The notes beneath the pieces were generated by a model. It worked only from the letters and a program-made list of their open reading frames with translations, did not search any database and was not told the origin of the DNA. DNA of 20,444 bases from DATAVB01 sp040414495 (GTDB lineage Bacteria; Actinomycetota; Actinomycetes; Mycobacteriales; QHCD01), in assembly GCA_040414495.1 (NCBI GenBank), contig JBEDUI010000028.1, forward strand, positions 1 through 20,444, in the 5' to 3' direction. A program made the translations under genes and the position numbers. Positions 1-7,856 of the stretch are shown here, piece after piece (position 1 is the stretch's first letter; each line of letters begins with the position of its first letter).

Positions 1-106
1 GACCTTACCACGGCCATGTCAAGGTTTGGGTGGGGTGTTGGGGCGGTGGGTTTACGGGCGCTTGTACGCGGGTCTGCTGCCGGCTGTCCGCCCGCGGGTC
101 CCGCAT

Positions 107-125
107 TTGCAGCGAACGTGACACC
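107..125 (+). repeat. Single forward copy of the terminal repeat core
   Basis: This stretch reads TTGCAGCGAACGTGACACC. Nineteen bases (TGCAGCGAACGTGACACCA, 108-126) are identical to a unit of the right-end array at 20313. It is the only forward copy at the left end; the five units that follow run in the opposite direction. No protein-coding gene is supported between 1 and 475. Confidence 0.75.
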
Positions 126-155
126 AGCGTCGATTTCGCAGGCGCCAAACCGCCT

Positions 156-392
156 TCACGCCTCGCTCGCTGCAATAGGCGTCGCCAGCCGCCGGCCCAG
201 GCCACCCTGACATCACGCTCGCTGCAATCGGTGCCGCGGACGCCAGGCAAACCGCCCTCACGTCACGGTCGCTGCAATCGGTGCCGCCCGCCACTAGCCC
301 ATGCCGCCCTCATGTCACCGTCGCTGCAATAGGCGTCGCCCGCCGCCAACTCAAGCCACCCTCACGTCACGCTCGCGGCAAATAGGCGTCGC
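156..392 (-). repeat. Left tandem array, five reverse-oriented units, about 52 bp period
   Basis: Five reverse-complement copies of the core (read on the minus strand as TTGCAGCGANCGTGA) lie at 161-175, 213-227, 263-277, 315-329 and 367-381, giving steps of 52, 50, 52 and 52 bp. The plus-strand sequence after each core has two versions. TAGGCGTCGCC follows the 1st, 4th and 5th copies, and TCGGTGCCGC follows the 2nd and 3rd. The sequence before the core is usually CCCTCACGTCA or close to it. The units are diverged rather than identical, so the array is not very recent. The short open frames crossing it show no protein-like conservation and are by-products of the repeat. Confidence 0.85.
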
Positions 393-432
393 CCCGCCAC
401 CGTCGCGTTCGGTACACAAAAGCGCGGGCCGT

Positions 433-438
433 TAGATT
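433..438 (+). promoter_or_regulatory. Possible -10 box (TAGATT) for the enolase-superfamily gene
   Basis: TAGATT fits the actinobacterial TANNNT -10 pattern and sits about 40 nt before the ATG at 476, between the last repeat unit and the gene. I see no convincing -35 box, so this is weak. Confidence 0.3.
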
Positions 439-475
439 TCCTGTGCAGATCCGCCTACCTGAGTTGGAGTCGCAG

Positions 476-1711
476 ATGAAGATCGTCGACATCCGGGCCA
501 CCACGGTGACAGTTCCCTTGCACGCGCCCCTGTTGCACTCCAACGGCGCGCACTGGGGCCGGTTCGTCCGCACGGTGGTCGAGGTCGAGGCGGACAACGG
601 CCTGATCGGGCTGGGCGAATTAGGCGGCGGCGGGCAGAGCGCCGAGGCGGCGATCGAGGGACTGCGGGCGTACCTGACCGGCCACAATCCGTACGAATTG
701 GAGGCGTTGCGGTTCGTGATCGCGAATCCGACCGCGAGCCTCTACAACAACCGGACCCAACTGCTGGCCGCGATCGAATTCGCCTGCCTGGACCTGGTCG
801 GCCAGGAACTGAACGTTCCGGTGTACGACCTGCTGGGCGGCAAATTACGCGACCACGTGCAGTTCGCGTCCTACCTTTTCTTCCGGTACGCTGATCCGGC
901 CACCGGACAAGGCGAAATCCGCAACCCCGACCAACTGGCCGAACACGCCCGCCAACTCAAATCCGAGTACGGGTTCTCCGTACACAAATTGAAGGCCGGC
1001 GTTTTCCACCCGGATTACGAATTGGAGTGTTATCGCGCGCTGGCCGCCGCGACCGACGGCGACCTGCTGCGCTACGACCCCAATTGTGCCTTGTCGGTCG
1101 GGCAGGCCCGCCGCTTCGGGCACGCGATTTCCGATCTGCCCAACGATTATTACGAGGACCCGACCTGGGGTCTGGGCGGAATGCGGTCGCTGCGCGATCT
1201 TGGGTTGCAACTTGCAACGAACACGGTCGTGGTGAATTTCGAGCAGCTGGCCGCGAATATCCGTGACCCCGCGGTTGACGTGATTTTGCTCGACACCACG
1301 TTCTGGGGCGGAATTCGGCCATGCATCAAGGCCGCCGGCATCTGCGAGACGTTCCAACTCGGCGTGGCCGTGCATTCCTCGGGTGAGCTGGGAATCCAAC
1401 TGTCCACGATGCTGCACCTGGGCGCGGTCGTACCGAACCTCGACCATGCCGCCGATGCGCATTACCACCACCTGCGCGACGACATCATCGTCGGCGGAAA
1501 AATGCAGTATCGGAATGGTGCGATCGCGGTGCCGACCGGCCCGGGACTCGGGGTCCGGCTCGACCGGGACAAGCTGGCCGAATACGCCGAGCTGTATAAG
1601 GAACTCGGGAATTACCCGTATGACCGCGATCCAGGACGTCCGGACTGGTATCCGCTGGTGCCCAACGACCGCTGGGCCGATCCCGCCGCCGAGCAGCCGG
1701 TCAACCTTTGA
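476..1711 (+). CDS. Enolase-superfamily dehydratase, glucarate dehydratase-like
   Basis: This 411-residue protein probably abstracts a proton from a sugar acid and dehydrates it in the cytoplasm, as glucarate dehydratases of the enolase superfamily do. An N-terminal capping domain (about 1-130) precedes the barrel. The barrel carries the KxK pair at K171/K173, likely metal ligands D201 (in DPN), E227 (in YYEDP) and N249 (in ATNT), and the general base H300 (in AVHSSGE). This order matches glucarate dehydratase more than mandelate racemase. The ATG at 476 was chosen because GGAG lies 6 nt upstream; an in-frame ATG at 443 lacks such a site and adds 11 unlikely residues. No sugar-acid transporter or catabolic partner is nearby, so the substrate is open. 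It is transcribed alone and converges on the next gene. Confidence 0.85.
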   Translation: MKIVDIRATTVTVPLHAPLLHSNGAHWGRFVRTVVEVEADNGLIGLGELGGGGQSAEAAIEGLRAYLTGHNPYELEALRFVIANPTASLYNNRTQLLAAIEFACLDLVGQELNVPVYDLLGGKLRDHVQFASYLFFRYADPATGQGEIRNPDQLAEHARQLKSEYGFSVHKLKAGVFHPDYELECYRALAAATDGDLLRYDPNCALSVGQARRFGHAISDLPNDYYEDPTWGLGGMRSLRDLGLQLATNTVVVNFEQLAANIRDPAVDVILLDTTFWGGIRPCIKAAGICETFQLGVAVHSSGELGIQLSTMLHLGAVVPNLDHAADAHYHHLRDDIIVGGKMQYRNGAIAVPTGPGLGVRLDRDKLAEYAELYKELGNYPYDRDPGRPDWYPLVPNDRWADPAAEQPVNL

Positions 1712-1749
1712 CCGGCCACCCGGATGGCTTCAGCCCGGCGGCAAACTGA

Positions 1750-2538
1750 TCAGGCCGCGGCGACCCAGTCGGCCGGTACGTCGCTGACCTTTTCCGCGAC
1801 GTAGGCCAGGTAATACAGCGGATCGCCGGATACCGCCAGACGATGGCGGTATCGGTGCTCCACCAGCGGCTCGTTCAGCACACCTTCGTCGAACATCTTG
1901 CGAATCAACAGGTTGAACCCCGTCGGATCCGAGTCGGTGACGAAGTTTTCCTTGATGGTGAACGCCAGCAGGCCCTTGTCTTCGACATAGTTGTAGGCCT
2001 GCGCAAACGCGCGCGGTGGAATATCTCCGAAGCCGAGCGCCGCCACGCTGGTCATGCAGTTGAAACCGGCGCTGGCGAAGAACTCATCGTCCGCTTCGGA
2101 CACATGGGTCAGGTCGACGACCCGGTAGTCGTCGTACACGCCGGGACGATCCCGCGCGGCCGCTTCGCCGGCCTCCGGCAGAATGTCCACCCCAACAACG
2201 GATCCCACGCCGATCTCAGCGAGTTGCTCGGCGACCATGCCGTTGCCGGCACCGACATCCAGCGCGGTGATGTCGGCCGGATCCATCTGACGCGAGTCGA
2301 TCACGTCATCGATCAGCGAGGCCACCGTACGTGGCGAATCGCATTTGAGCTCCGAATAGAACAGGTGCTCGTAGAGCCCTGGGACAGTGTAGATCTCGTC
2401 ATAGTCGTGGAATCGGATCCGGCGTCGGTCCTCCGGCGTTTCCACGACGCACCATTCAGCGTCCTGATCACAGGTTTCTTCCCCACTGGGAAGATAGACA
2501 GTGAACTCCGGCTCGCTGGCAGCTTGCCCTGGCGGCAT
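1750..2538 (-). CDS. Class I SAM-dependent methyltransferase, unknown substrate
   Basis: This 262-residue protein has a Rossmann-type SAM-binding core. Motif I is LDVGAGNG at residues 93-100, followed by the acidic strand-2 end VGVDI at 115-119. About 90 residues precede the core and include an acidic stretch. It resembles generic Methyltransf_11/25 proteins, and I do not recognise a specific target. The start is the ATG at 2538, preceded on the minus strand by GGAGGT with a 4-nt gap. A longer frame opening at 2586 would add 16 residues without support. It is convergent with the enolase-type gene, with 38 bp between the stop codons. It lies downstream of manA but 200 bp away and across a hairpin, so it is probably a separate unit. 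Confidence 0.8.
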   Translation of the reverse strand: MPPGQAASEPEFTVYLPSGEETCDQDAEWCVVETPEDRRRIRFHDYDEIYTVPGLYEHLFYSELKCDSPRTVASLIDDVIDSRQMDPADITALDVGAGNGMVAEQLAEIGVGSVVGVDILPEAGEAAARDRPGVYDDYRVVDLTHVSEADDEFFASAGFNCMTSVAALGFGDIPPRAFAQAYNYVEDKGLLAFTIKENFVTDSDPTGFNLLIRKMFDEGVLNEPLVEHRYRHRLAVSGDPLYYLAYVAEKVSDVPADWVAAA

Positions 2539-2715
2539 CTTGACCTCCGTTCTCGGTGCCCGGCGGGTGACCGGGCTCGGCGACATCGGTACTACCTAGC
2601 AGGTTGTCTGACAGCCTGTTACATCGCTATCTCAGCCCAATAAATCTTGAAGATCAAGACCGGTCTCGGCCACCGACTGCTCTAAAGCCCGTTTTCCCGC
2701 AAGGCTACGCGGGGC

Positions 2716-2735
2716 GTCGTGACCGGACTCACGAC
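2716..2735 (-). terminator. manA: Small hairpin downstream of manA, possible terminator
   Basis: GTCGTGA and TCACGAC form a perfect 7-bp stem around a 6-nt loop, just past the manA stop. There is no T tract, so termination is uncertain. The rest of the 2587-2742 gap shows no gene. Confidence 0.4.
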
Positions 2736-2742
2736 AACGGTC

Positions 2743-3924
2743 TTAGGCCACGCCGGGGGCTTTGAGGTTGGTTGTCACCCGGTATGCCGTTCCCGATACG
2801 CGGGCCTCAACCGGGCCGCTGCGGGCGTTCAAGTAGGCCGCGTTGCCCCGCACCACGTCGGTGACATCGTTGTCGCGAGCCAGCTCCATCGACCCTTCGG
2901 TGACGACCAGGATCTGCGGCGCGCCGGCCGGCAGCCGGACCACTCCGGTCAGCCGGGACAGCGCGAACTCCCGGGCCGGGGTCGGGTACGACCATTGGCC
3001 GGGACCGGTCGCGACCCCGGCCTGCACCTGCGGCTGCGCCGGCTGCGGGTCCAGGATCGACAACAGCTCAGGTACGTCGATGTGCTTGCTGGTCAGGCCC
3101 CCTCGCAAGACGTTGTCAGAGTTGGCCATCACCTCGACCCCGACACCGCCGAGGTACGCGTGCGGCACGCCGGCCGGCAGGAACAGCGCCTCGCCCGGCT
3201 GCAGGAAAACCAGGTTGAGCAGCAGCGCGACCACCACGCCGGGATCACCCGGGAACGCATTGGCCAATTCGACCGCACAGCGGCGTTCCTCCGGGAATTC
3301 GCCGTCGACAGAACAGGCGGCCACGACCCGATCCACCAGCGGCGCACGCTCGGCCGCAGGCAGGCTCAACAGCTCGCCCACGATCCGGAGCAGCCCGGCC
3401 GGTCCGTCACTCAACGATTCGGCGTACCGGTCCAGCTCCGGCACCGCCAATGCCGCGAACAGCGCCTCCGTCTGCGCGATCGGCCGGAACCCGGCCAGGC
3501 CGCGGAACGGGGTGAGCGCGCAGATCAACTCCGGCTTGTGGTTGTCGTCGGCGTAGTTACGGGCAGGGTCGCTCGCTGCGATCCCGGCCGCCTCCTCGGC
3601 CGCGAAACCGGCTCGCGCCTGCGCGAGCGTAGGGTGCACCTGGAGCGAGAGCGCTCGGGCGGCGGCCAGCACCTTGGCCAGGAACGGCAGCCGCGGACCC
3701 AGTTCCGCCACGGTCTGCTCCCCCAACTCGCCGACCGGGTCGGCCGCGATCCGGGCATCCAGCGCCGTACCGTCGGGCAGGCGCGACGGGTCACCGCGGT
3801 GCGCCCCCATCCACAGCTCGGCCTCCGGACCCTCGGACGGGCTGGGACGACCCTGCAGCTGGGCTATCGCGGTGCGCGATCCCCAGTCGTACGAGCGAAT
3901 CGGATTGGACAGCCGTGCGATCAC
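2743..3924 (-). CDS. manA: Mannose-6-phosphate isomerase, class I
   Basis: ManA interconverts fructose-6-phosphate and mannose-6-phosphate, the entry step to GDP-mannose. The 393-residue protein is of usual length for the type I zinc-dependent cupin family. The likely zinc ligands are visible: Q95 and H97 (in LSLQVHP), E132 (in HKPEL) and H255 (in PHAYLGG). The catalytic arginine is probably R274 in NVLRGG. The N-terminal motif SYDWGS and the substrate-loop segment AELWMGAH (35-42) are also typical. Translation starts at GTG 3924, with AAGGGG 7 nt upstream on the minus strand. It is the last gene of the minus-strand run, 29 bp after the CDF transporter gene. The family assignment is firm. Confidence 0.95.
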   Translation of the reverse strand: MIARLSNPIRSYDWGSRTAIAQLQGRPSPSEGPEAELWMGAHRGDPSRLPDGTALDARIAADPVGELGEQTVAELGPRLPFLAKVLAAARALSLQVHPTLAQARAGFAAEEAAGIAASDPARNYADDNHKPELICALTPFRGLAGFRPIAQTEALFAALAVPELDRYAESLSDGPAGLLRIVGELLSLPAAERAPLVDRVVAACSVDGEFPEERRCAVELANAFPGDPGVVVALLLNLVFLQPGEALFLPAGVPHAYLGGVGVEVMANSDNVLRGGLTSKHIDVPELLSILDPQPAQPQVQAGVATGPGQWSYPTPAREFALSRLTGVVRLPAGAPQILVVTEGSMELARDNDVTDVVRGNAAYLNARSGPVEARVSGTAYRVTTNLKAPGVA

Positions 3925-3953
3925 TGACGTACCCCTTCATTCATTCGGGTCGG

Positions 3954-4949
3954 CTACGAGTCTGATTCGCGCGCGCGTTGCTCCCGGGCCGGCGCCTCGG
4001 TCCGTACGGCGGCAGGCCGACCGTTGCTCCGACCCCGATCCTTGCCCCGGTCCAGATCCGGCTCGAGGTAGATGAGCCGGGCCGTCGGCTCGGCCATGCG
4101 GATCCGGCGCTCGGCGGCATCGATGGCCGCCGCGACATGGTCCAGGGTGGTGGTACGCGGTACGGCGATCTTGGCCGCCACCAACAGCTCTTCGGGCCCC
4201 AGGTGCATGGTGCGCAGGTGGATGATCCGGTCCACGCCCGGTCCGGCCAGCGCCGCGCGGATCCGTGCCACCGCGTCCGGCGCCGCCGCCTCACCGATCA
4301 ACAGGCTCTTGGTCTCGATGATCAACACGACCGCGATCGCGCCGAGCAGCAACCCGATCGCCAGCGACCCGACCGCGTCCCACCGCGGGCTGCCGGTGAT
4401 CGTGGCCAGCCCGACGCCGATCAACGCGAAGACCAGACCAATCAGCGCCCCGAAGTCCTCCAACAACACCACGGGCAGCTCCGGCGCCTTGGCCCGCCGG
4501 ATATAGGCCCACCAGGAAATACCGGCGCGCGCCGAGCGGGACTCGGCCATGGCCGTACGGAATGAATATCCCTCGAGGCAGACCGCGACCAGCAGGATCA
4601 CGATCGCCACCGCCGGCGAATCCAGCTTCGCGGGGTGCTGCAGCTTGTGGACGCCCTCGTACAAGGCGAACAGCGAACCGAGCGTGAAGATCACCAACGC
4701 GACCACGAAGGCGTAGAAATATCGGTCCCGGCCGTAGCCGAACGGGTGCTCAGCGGTCGCCTTCCGCTTCGACTGGCGCCGGCCGACCAGCAGCAGCGCC
4801 TGGTTGCCGGAGTCCGCCAGCGAGTGCACGCTCTCGGCCAGCATCGAGGCGGATCCGGTCACGGCGAAGCCGATCAGCTTCGCCACCGCGATTCCCACGT
4901 TGGCACCCAACGCGGCGAAGATCGCCCGGCCGCCACCATGCGCGCTCAT
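3954..4949 (-). CDS. Cation diffusion facilitator (CDF) family metal transporter, ZNT9-like
   Basis: This 331-residue membrane protein probably exports divalent metal (Zn2+, Mn2+ or similar) by proton exchange. Six hydrophobic segments can be placed between about residues 8 and 220, followed by a cytoplasmic domain (about 220-300) and a charged, probably disordered tail. The first metal site is in HSLADSGNQ (H42, D46). The second is LEDFGALIGL (E164, D165), where the usual HxxxD is replaced by ExD-type spacing as in the ZNT9/SLC30A9 branch. The ATG at 4949 has AAAGG 7 nt upstream. It lies between the SIS gene (80-bp gap holding a 6-bp hairpin, GTCGCA/TGCGAC at 4983-5001) and manA (29-bp gap). 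I do not recall a CDF gene at this place in mycobacteria. Metal specificity cannot be read from the sequence. Confidence 0.9.
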   Translation of the reverse strand: MSAHGGGRAIFAALGANVGIAVAKLIGFAVTGSASMLAESVHSLADSGNQALLLVGRRQSKRKATAEHPFGYGRDRYFYAFVVALVIFTLGSLFALYEGVHKLQHPAKLDSPAVAIVILLVAVCLEGYSFRTAMAESRSARAGISWWAYIRRAKAPELPVVLLEDFGALIGLVFALIGVGLATITGSPRWDAVGSLAIGLLLGAIAVVLIIETKSLLIGEAAAPDAVARIRAALAGPGVDRIIHLRTMHLGPEELLVAAKIAVPRTTTLDHVAAAIDAAERRIRMAEPTARLIYLEPDLDRGKDRGRSNGRPAAVRTEAPAREQRARESDS

Positions 4950-5029
4950 CAGTCGCCTTTCGTTTCGAGGGGCACGCTCATCGTCGCAAGAGTTCTGCGA
5001 CCCGGCGACGTCGATTGTGAAAACACGCC

Positions 5030-6133
5030 TCAGCCGGGCAACGATCCGTCCGAGGCCGCCTCGCGGGACGGGTCCAGGCCATCAGCCATCGCCAGATAGC
5101 CAGCGGTGAAATCGAGCTGGGCGACCAACTGGGCCAGCCCGGCGATCGGGATGGCGTCATCGACCATCAGCTCGGTGACCGCGAGCTGGTAGTACTCGGC
5201 CAGCTGAGCGGCCCGGTCCAACGCCGGGCTGGGCGCGGAGTCACGCAGCAGGATCGGGTGGGCCCGCCGGGTCTCCGGCTCCTCGAGCCGGTCGGCGAAG
5301 AGGTCCTCGACAGTACGTACGCCGGCCAGCGGTCCACCGAACAGCCCCAGCGCCTGCGGTTCGCCATCGAGCAGAGCGTGCGAGCCGGCGACACCGGCCA
5401 TTCCCGCCAGCGACTCGGTGAACCGCTGCGCCGCCACCGCGGTCAGGGCCGAACTGGCCCAGGCGACCGGGACGGCATCGAGCAGCTGCTGGGCCAGTTG
5501 CTTGGCCGGGTTGACGACCGACTCGCTGTCCGACCGGCAGCGGATCGCCTCCTCGTCCAGCCGGGCGGCGGTCTGCTCCAACGCATCGTCGCCGACCTCG
5601 ATCACCCCGACCGCGTCGACCAGCCGCGCCAGTCCGGTCAACAGCGGCCAGAACGCGGTACGGCGCCAATGCGGGTCCTCGATCGCCACGTACGGCCCGC
5701 GGGCGCCAGCGACCACCGCTGCCAGCGGCGACTCGTCCGCGCCCACGCCGACCACCCGGGCGCCACGGCGGGCCGCGGCGTCGGTGGCCGAGAGCGCCTC
5801 CACGCCGGCCCCGGTCGGGCTCAGCCCGATGACCACGTCGGCGGCGCCGACCCAGCGCGGCAGGTACGCCGCCCGGTGCACGATGATCGGCGCGGTGGCC
5901 GCCGGCCCGGCCAGCGCGGCGACCGCATCTGCGGCCAGCGCGGCGATTCCGGTGCCGAGCACGATCACGCTGCGCGGGATCCCGTCATCGGCCAGGGCGG
6001 CGACGCCGGCCTCGGCCGCGGCCAGTACGGTCCGCCGGACCTGGGCCCCGGCGCCGGCCAGCGCCCGTAACATCCCGCGCGGATCAGCCTCGGCCAGCCG
6101 CGCGGGATCGTCGAGTATCGACTCATCCCTCAC
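5030..6133 (-). CDS. SIS-domain protein, phosphoglucose/phosphomannose isomerase-like
   Basis: This 367-residue protein matches the actinobacterial family found between manA and manB (Rv3256c type). Such proteins are related to bifunctional phosphoglucose/phosphomannose isomerases. The N-terminal part (about 50-180) has a SIS-like nucleotide-sugar fold, with SVIVLGTGIAALAADAV at 55-71 and a second strand-loop VVIGLSPTGAG near 100. The C-terminal part (about 215-345) resembles the PGI/PMI C-terminal domain. Whether it isomerises hexose phosphates here or has another role is unproven; ManA already covers the mannose reaction. The start is GTG 6133, supported by the family-like opening LDDPARLAEADPRGMLRA, though no clear ribosome-binding site precedes it. 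It follows the Trm112-like gene by 18 bp, suggesting coupled translation within the operon. Confidence 0.85.
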   Translation of the reverse strand: MRDESILDDPARLAEADPRGMLRALAGAGAQVRRTVLAAAEAGVAALADDGIPRSVIVLGTGIAALAADAVAALAGPAATAPIIVHRAAYLPRWVGAADVVIGLSPTGAGVEALSATDAAARRGARVVGVGADESPLAAVVAGARGPYVAIEDPHWRRTAFWPLLTGLARLVDAVGVIEVGDDALEQTAARLDEEAIRCRSDSESVVNPAKQLAQQLLDAVPVAWASSALTAVAAQRFTESLAGMAGVAGSHALLDGEPQALGLFGGPLAGVRTVEDLFADRLEEPETRRAHPILLRDSAPSPALDRAAQLAEYYQLAVTELMVDDAIPIAGLAQLVAQLDFTAGYLAMADGLDPSREAASDGSLPG

Positions 6134-6151
6134 GGCTGGCGTCCGATCTGG

Positions 6152-6343
6152 TCAGTCTTTGCTGTCGGTCGTGGACTCGGGGCGGATCGCCTCGTCGACC
6201 AACAGCACCGGGATGTCGTCGCGCACCGGGTACGCCAGGCCGCACTTGGTGCAGACGAGCTGCTGCTCGGCCTCATTGACCTTCAGCTCGGCGTGATCGG
6301 CCGGGCAGGCCAGGACCTCAAGCAGTGCGGAATCGAGGTTCAT
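6152..6343 (-). CDS. Trm112/UPF0434-family small zinc-ribbon protein
   Basis: The 63-residue protein has the Trm112/YcaR pattern: a leading LLEVLACP (C13), a central CTKCG knuckle (C31, C34) and the hallmark YPVRDDIPVLL. Only three cysteines are present. The fourth ligand seen in many relatives is replaced around ADH (residues 15-17), so D16 or H17 may complete the site. In eukaryotes and archaea Trm112 activates methyltransferases; the role of bacterial short forms is unclear. The ATG at 6343 has GGAG 9 nt upstream. It lies between manB (48-bp gap) and the SIS gene (18-bp gap). Confidence 0.9.
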   Translation of the reverse strand: MNLDSALLEVLACPADHAELKVNEAEQQLVCTKCGLAYPVRDDIPVLLVDEAIRPESTTDSKD

Positions 6344-6391
6344 GCGGAATTACTCCAGTTACGTTGAATCAGATGCTGATGATGAACGGTG

Positions 6392-7741
6392 TCACGAGGT
6401 GATGATCGCGAGCACTTCGTCGCGCAGCCTACCCATCTGCACATCGTCCGCTGCTTCGACGTTCAGCCGGAGCAGCGGCTCGGTGTTGGAAGGACGCAGA
6501 TTGAACCACGCCCCGCCCGGCAGCTCGACGGTAAGCCCGTCCAGCTCGTCAATCTTTACCCCGTTACGGTCGGCGAACGCGGTCCGTACCGTCGCCAGCT
6601 TCCCGGCCTGATCGTCCACAGTGGAGTTGATCTCGCCCGAGGCGACGTACCGGGTGTAGCTGGCGACCAGTTCGGACAGCGGCGCGTCCTGCGAGCCCAG
6701 CGCGGCCAGCACGTGCAGCGCGGCCAGCATGCCCGAGTCGGCCCGCCAGAAGTCGCGGAAGTAGAAGTGCCCGGAGTGCTCGCCGCCGAAGATCGCGCCG
6801 GTCCGGGCCATCTCGCCCTTGATGAACGAGTGCCCGACCCGGGTACGGACGGCTGTGCCACCGTTCTCGGCCACGATCTCCGGTACGGCGTGCGAGGTGA
6901 TCAGGTTGTGGATGATCGCCGCACCTGGTTCGCGGGCCAACTCCCGGGTGGCGACCAGCGCGGTGATCGCGGAGGGAGAGACCGCCTCGCCACGTTCGTC
7001 GACCACGAAGCAACGATCGGCGTCACCGTCGAACGCCAACCCGGCGTCCGCGCCGACCTCGCGCACCTTGGCCTGCAGGTCGACCAGGTTGGCCGGCTCG
7101 ATCGGATTGGCCTCGTGATTCGGGAAGTTGCCGTCCAACTCGAAGTACATCGGGACGATGTCGACCGGCAGCCCTTCGAAGACGACCGGAACGGTGAGCC
7201 CGCCCATTCCGTTGCCGGCGTCGACCGCGACCTTGAGCCGGCGGATGCCGGAGAGGTCGACCAGCTTGCGCAGGTAGGCGGCGTACTCGTCCAGCAGGTT
7301 GCGGTCGGTGACCGTCCCAGCCGGGCCGTCGTAGGCCGGCACGCCCTGCTCGACCAGCTGCCGGATCTCGAGCAGACCGCTCTCCTGACCGACCGGCGCG
7401 GCGCCGGCCCGACACAGCTTGATGCCGTTGTAGCGGGCCGGGTTGTGGCTGGCGGTGAACATCGCACCAGGTATGTCCAGCGAGCCGGCGGCGAAGTACA
7501 GCAGGTCGGTCGAGGCGAGACCGGCCTGCACGACGTCGGCGCCCTGGCTGGTGGCGCCTTCGGCGAACGCGGCGGCCAGGCCCGGCGAGGACGGTCGCAT
7601 GTCGTGGGCGGTCACGATCCGGTCCGCGCCCATCACCCGGACGAAGGCGGCGCCGACGGTGCGGGCGATCTGCTCGTCCAGCTGGTCCGGTACGACACCG
7701 CGGATGTCGTACGCCTTCACGATTGCCGACAGGTCAGGCAT
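6392..7741 (-). CDS. manB: Phosphomannomutase/phosphoglucomutase
   Basis: ManB converts mannose-6-phosphate to mannose-1-phosphate, the second step toward GDP-mannose; many homologues also act on glucose phosphates. The 449-residue protein has all four alpha-D-phosphohexomutase landmarks in order. These are the phosphoserine loop TASHNP (S98), the metal loop DGDADR (D238, D240, D242), the sugar-specificity loop GEHSGH (320-325) and the phosphate-binding loop RPSNTEP (416-422). I start it at the ATG at 7741 because family members open a few residues before DLSxIVKAYDIRG and TGAGG lies 9 nt upstream. A GTG at 7756 would add five residues. It lies 94 bp downstream of the DUF3499 gene and heads the manB-Trm112-SIS-CDF-manA run. 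Confidence 0.95.
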   Translation of the reverse strand: MPDLSAIVKAYDIRGVVPDQLDEQIARTVGAAFVRVMGADRIVTAHDMRPSSPGLAAAFAEGATSQGADVVQAGLASTDLLYFAAGSLDIPGAMFTASHNPARYNGIKLCRAGAAPVGQESGLLEIRQLVEQGVPAYDGPAGTVTDRNLLDEYAAYLRKLVDLSGIRRLKVAVDAGNGMGGLTVPVVFEGLPVDIVPMYFELDGNFPNHEANPIEPANLVDLQAKVREVGADAGLAFDGDADRCFVVDERGEAVSPSAITALVATRELAREPGAAIIHNLITSHAVPEIVAENGGTAVRTRVGHSFIKGEMARTGAIFGGEHSGHFYFRDFWRADSGMLAALHVLAALGSQDAPLSELVASYTRYVASGEINSTVDDQAGKLATVRTAFADRNGVKIDELDGLTVELPGGAWFNLRPSNTEPLLRLNVEAADDVQMGRLRDEVLAIITS

Positions 7742-7806
7742 CTCGGGCAGCCTCACGTGACTCGACGTTGAGCCCTCGACCGGAGGGCGGCGGGGACCCG
7801 AGCGTA

Positions 7807-7856
7807 GCGGTCAGTACGGATCGGGAGCGACGCGGTCAGTGCGGATCGGGTACGAC
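7807..7856. repeat. 25-bp tandem duplication over the 3' end of the DUF3499 gene
   Basis: Positions 7807-7831 and 7832-7856 are head-to-tail 25-bp copies with 3 mismatches; both begin GCGGTCAGT. The second copy holds the stop and last codons of the DUF3499 gene. The first lies just downstream in the spacer before manB. Confidence 0.85.

Noticed and set aside
16..332. Small open frames at the left end
   Set aside because: They run through the tandem repeats on both strands with Arg/Ser/Pro-rich products and no family resemblance; the same type of frame appears in the right array (20200-20436).
107..392. Possible CRISPR array at the left end
   Set aside because: The period is regular, but the sequence between cores is itself repeated and diverged rather than unique, orientation switches within the array, and no cas gene is present.
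1712..1749. Terminator between the convergent enolase-type and methyltransferase genes
   Set aside because: Only very short complementary blocks are visible; no convincing stem.
2719..3927. 402-codon plus-strand frame
   Set aside because: It is antisense to manA, whose zinc and substrate motifs are intact; the product is Arg/Gln/Gly-rich.
6389..7771. 460-codon plus-strand frame
   Set aside because: It mirrors manB, which has all four mutase motifs.
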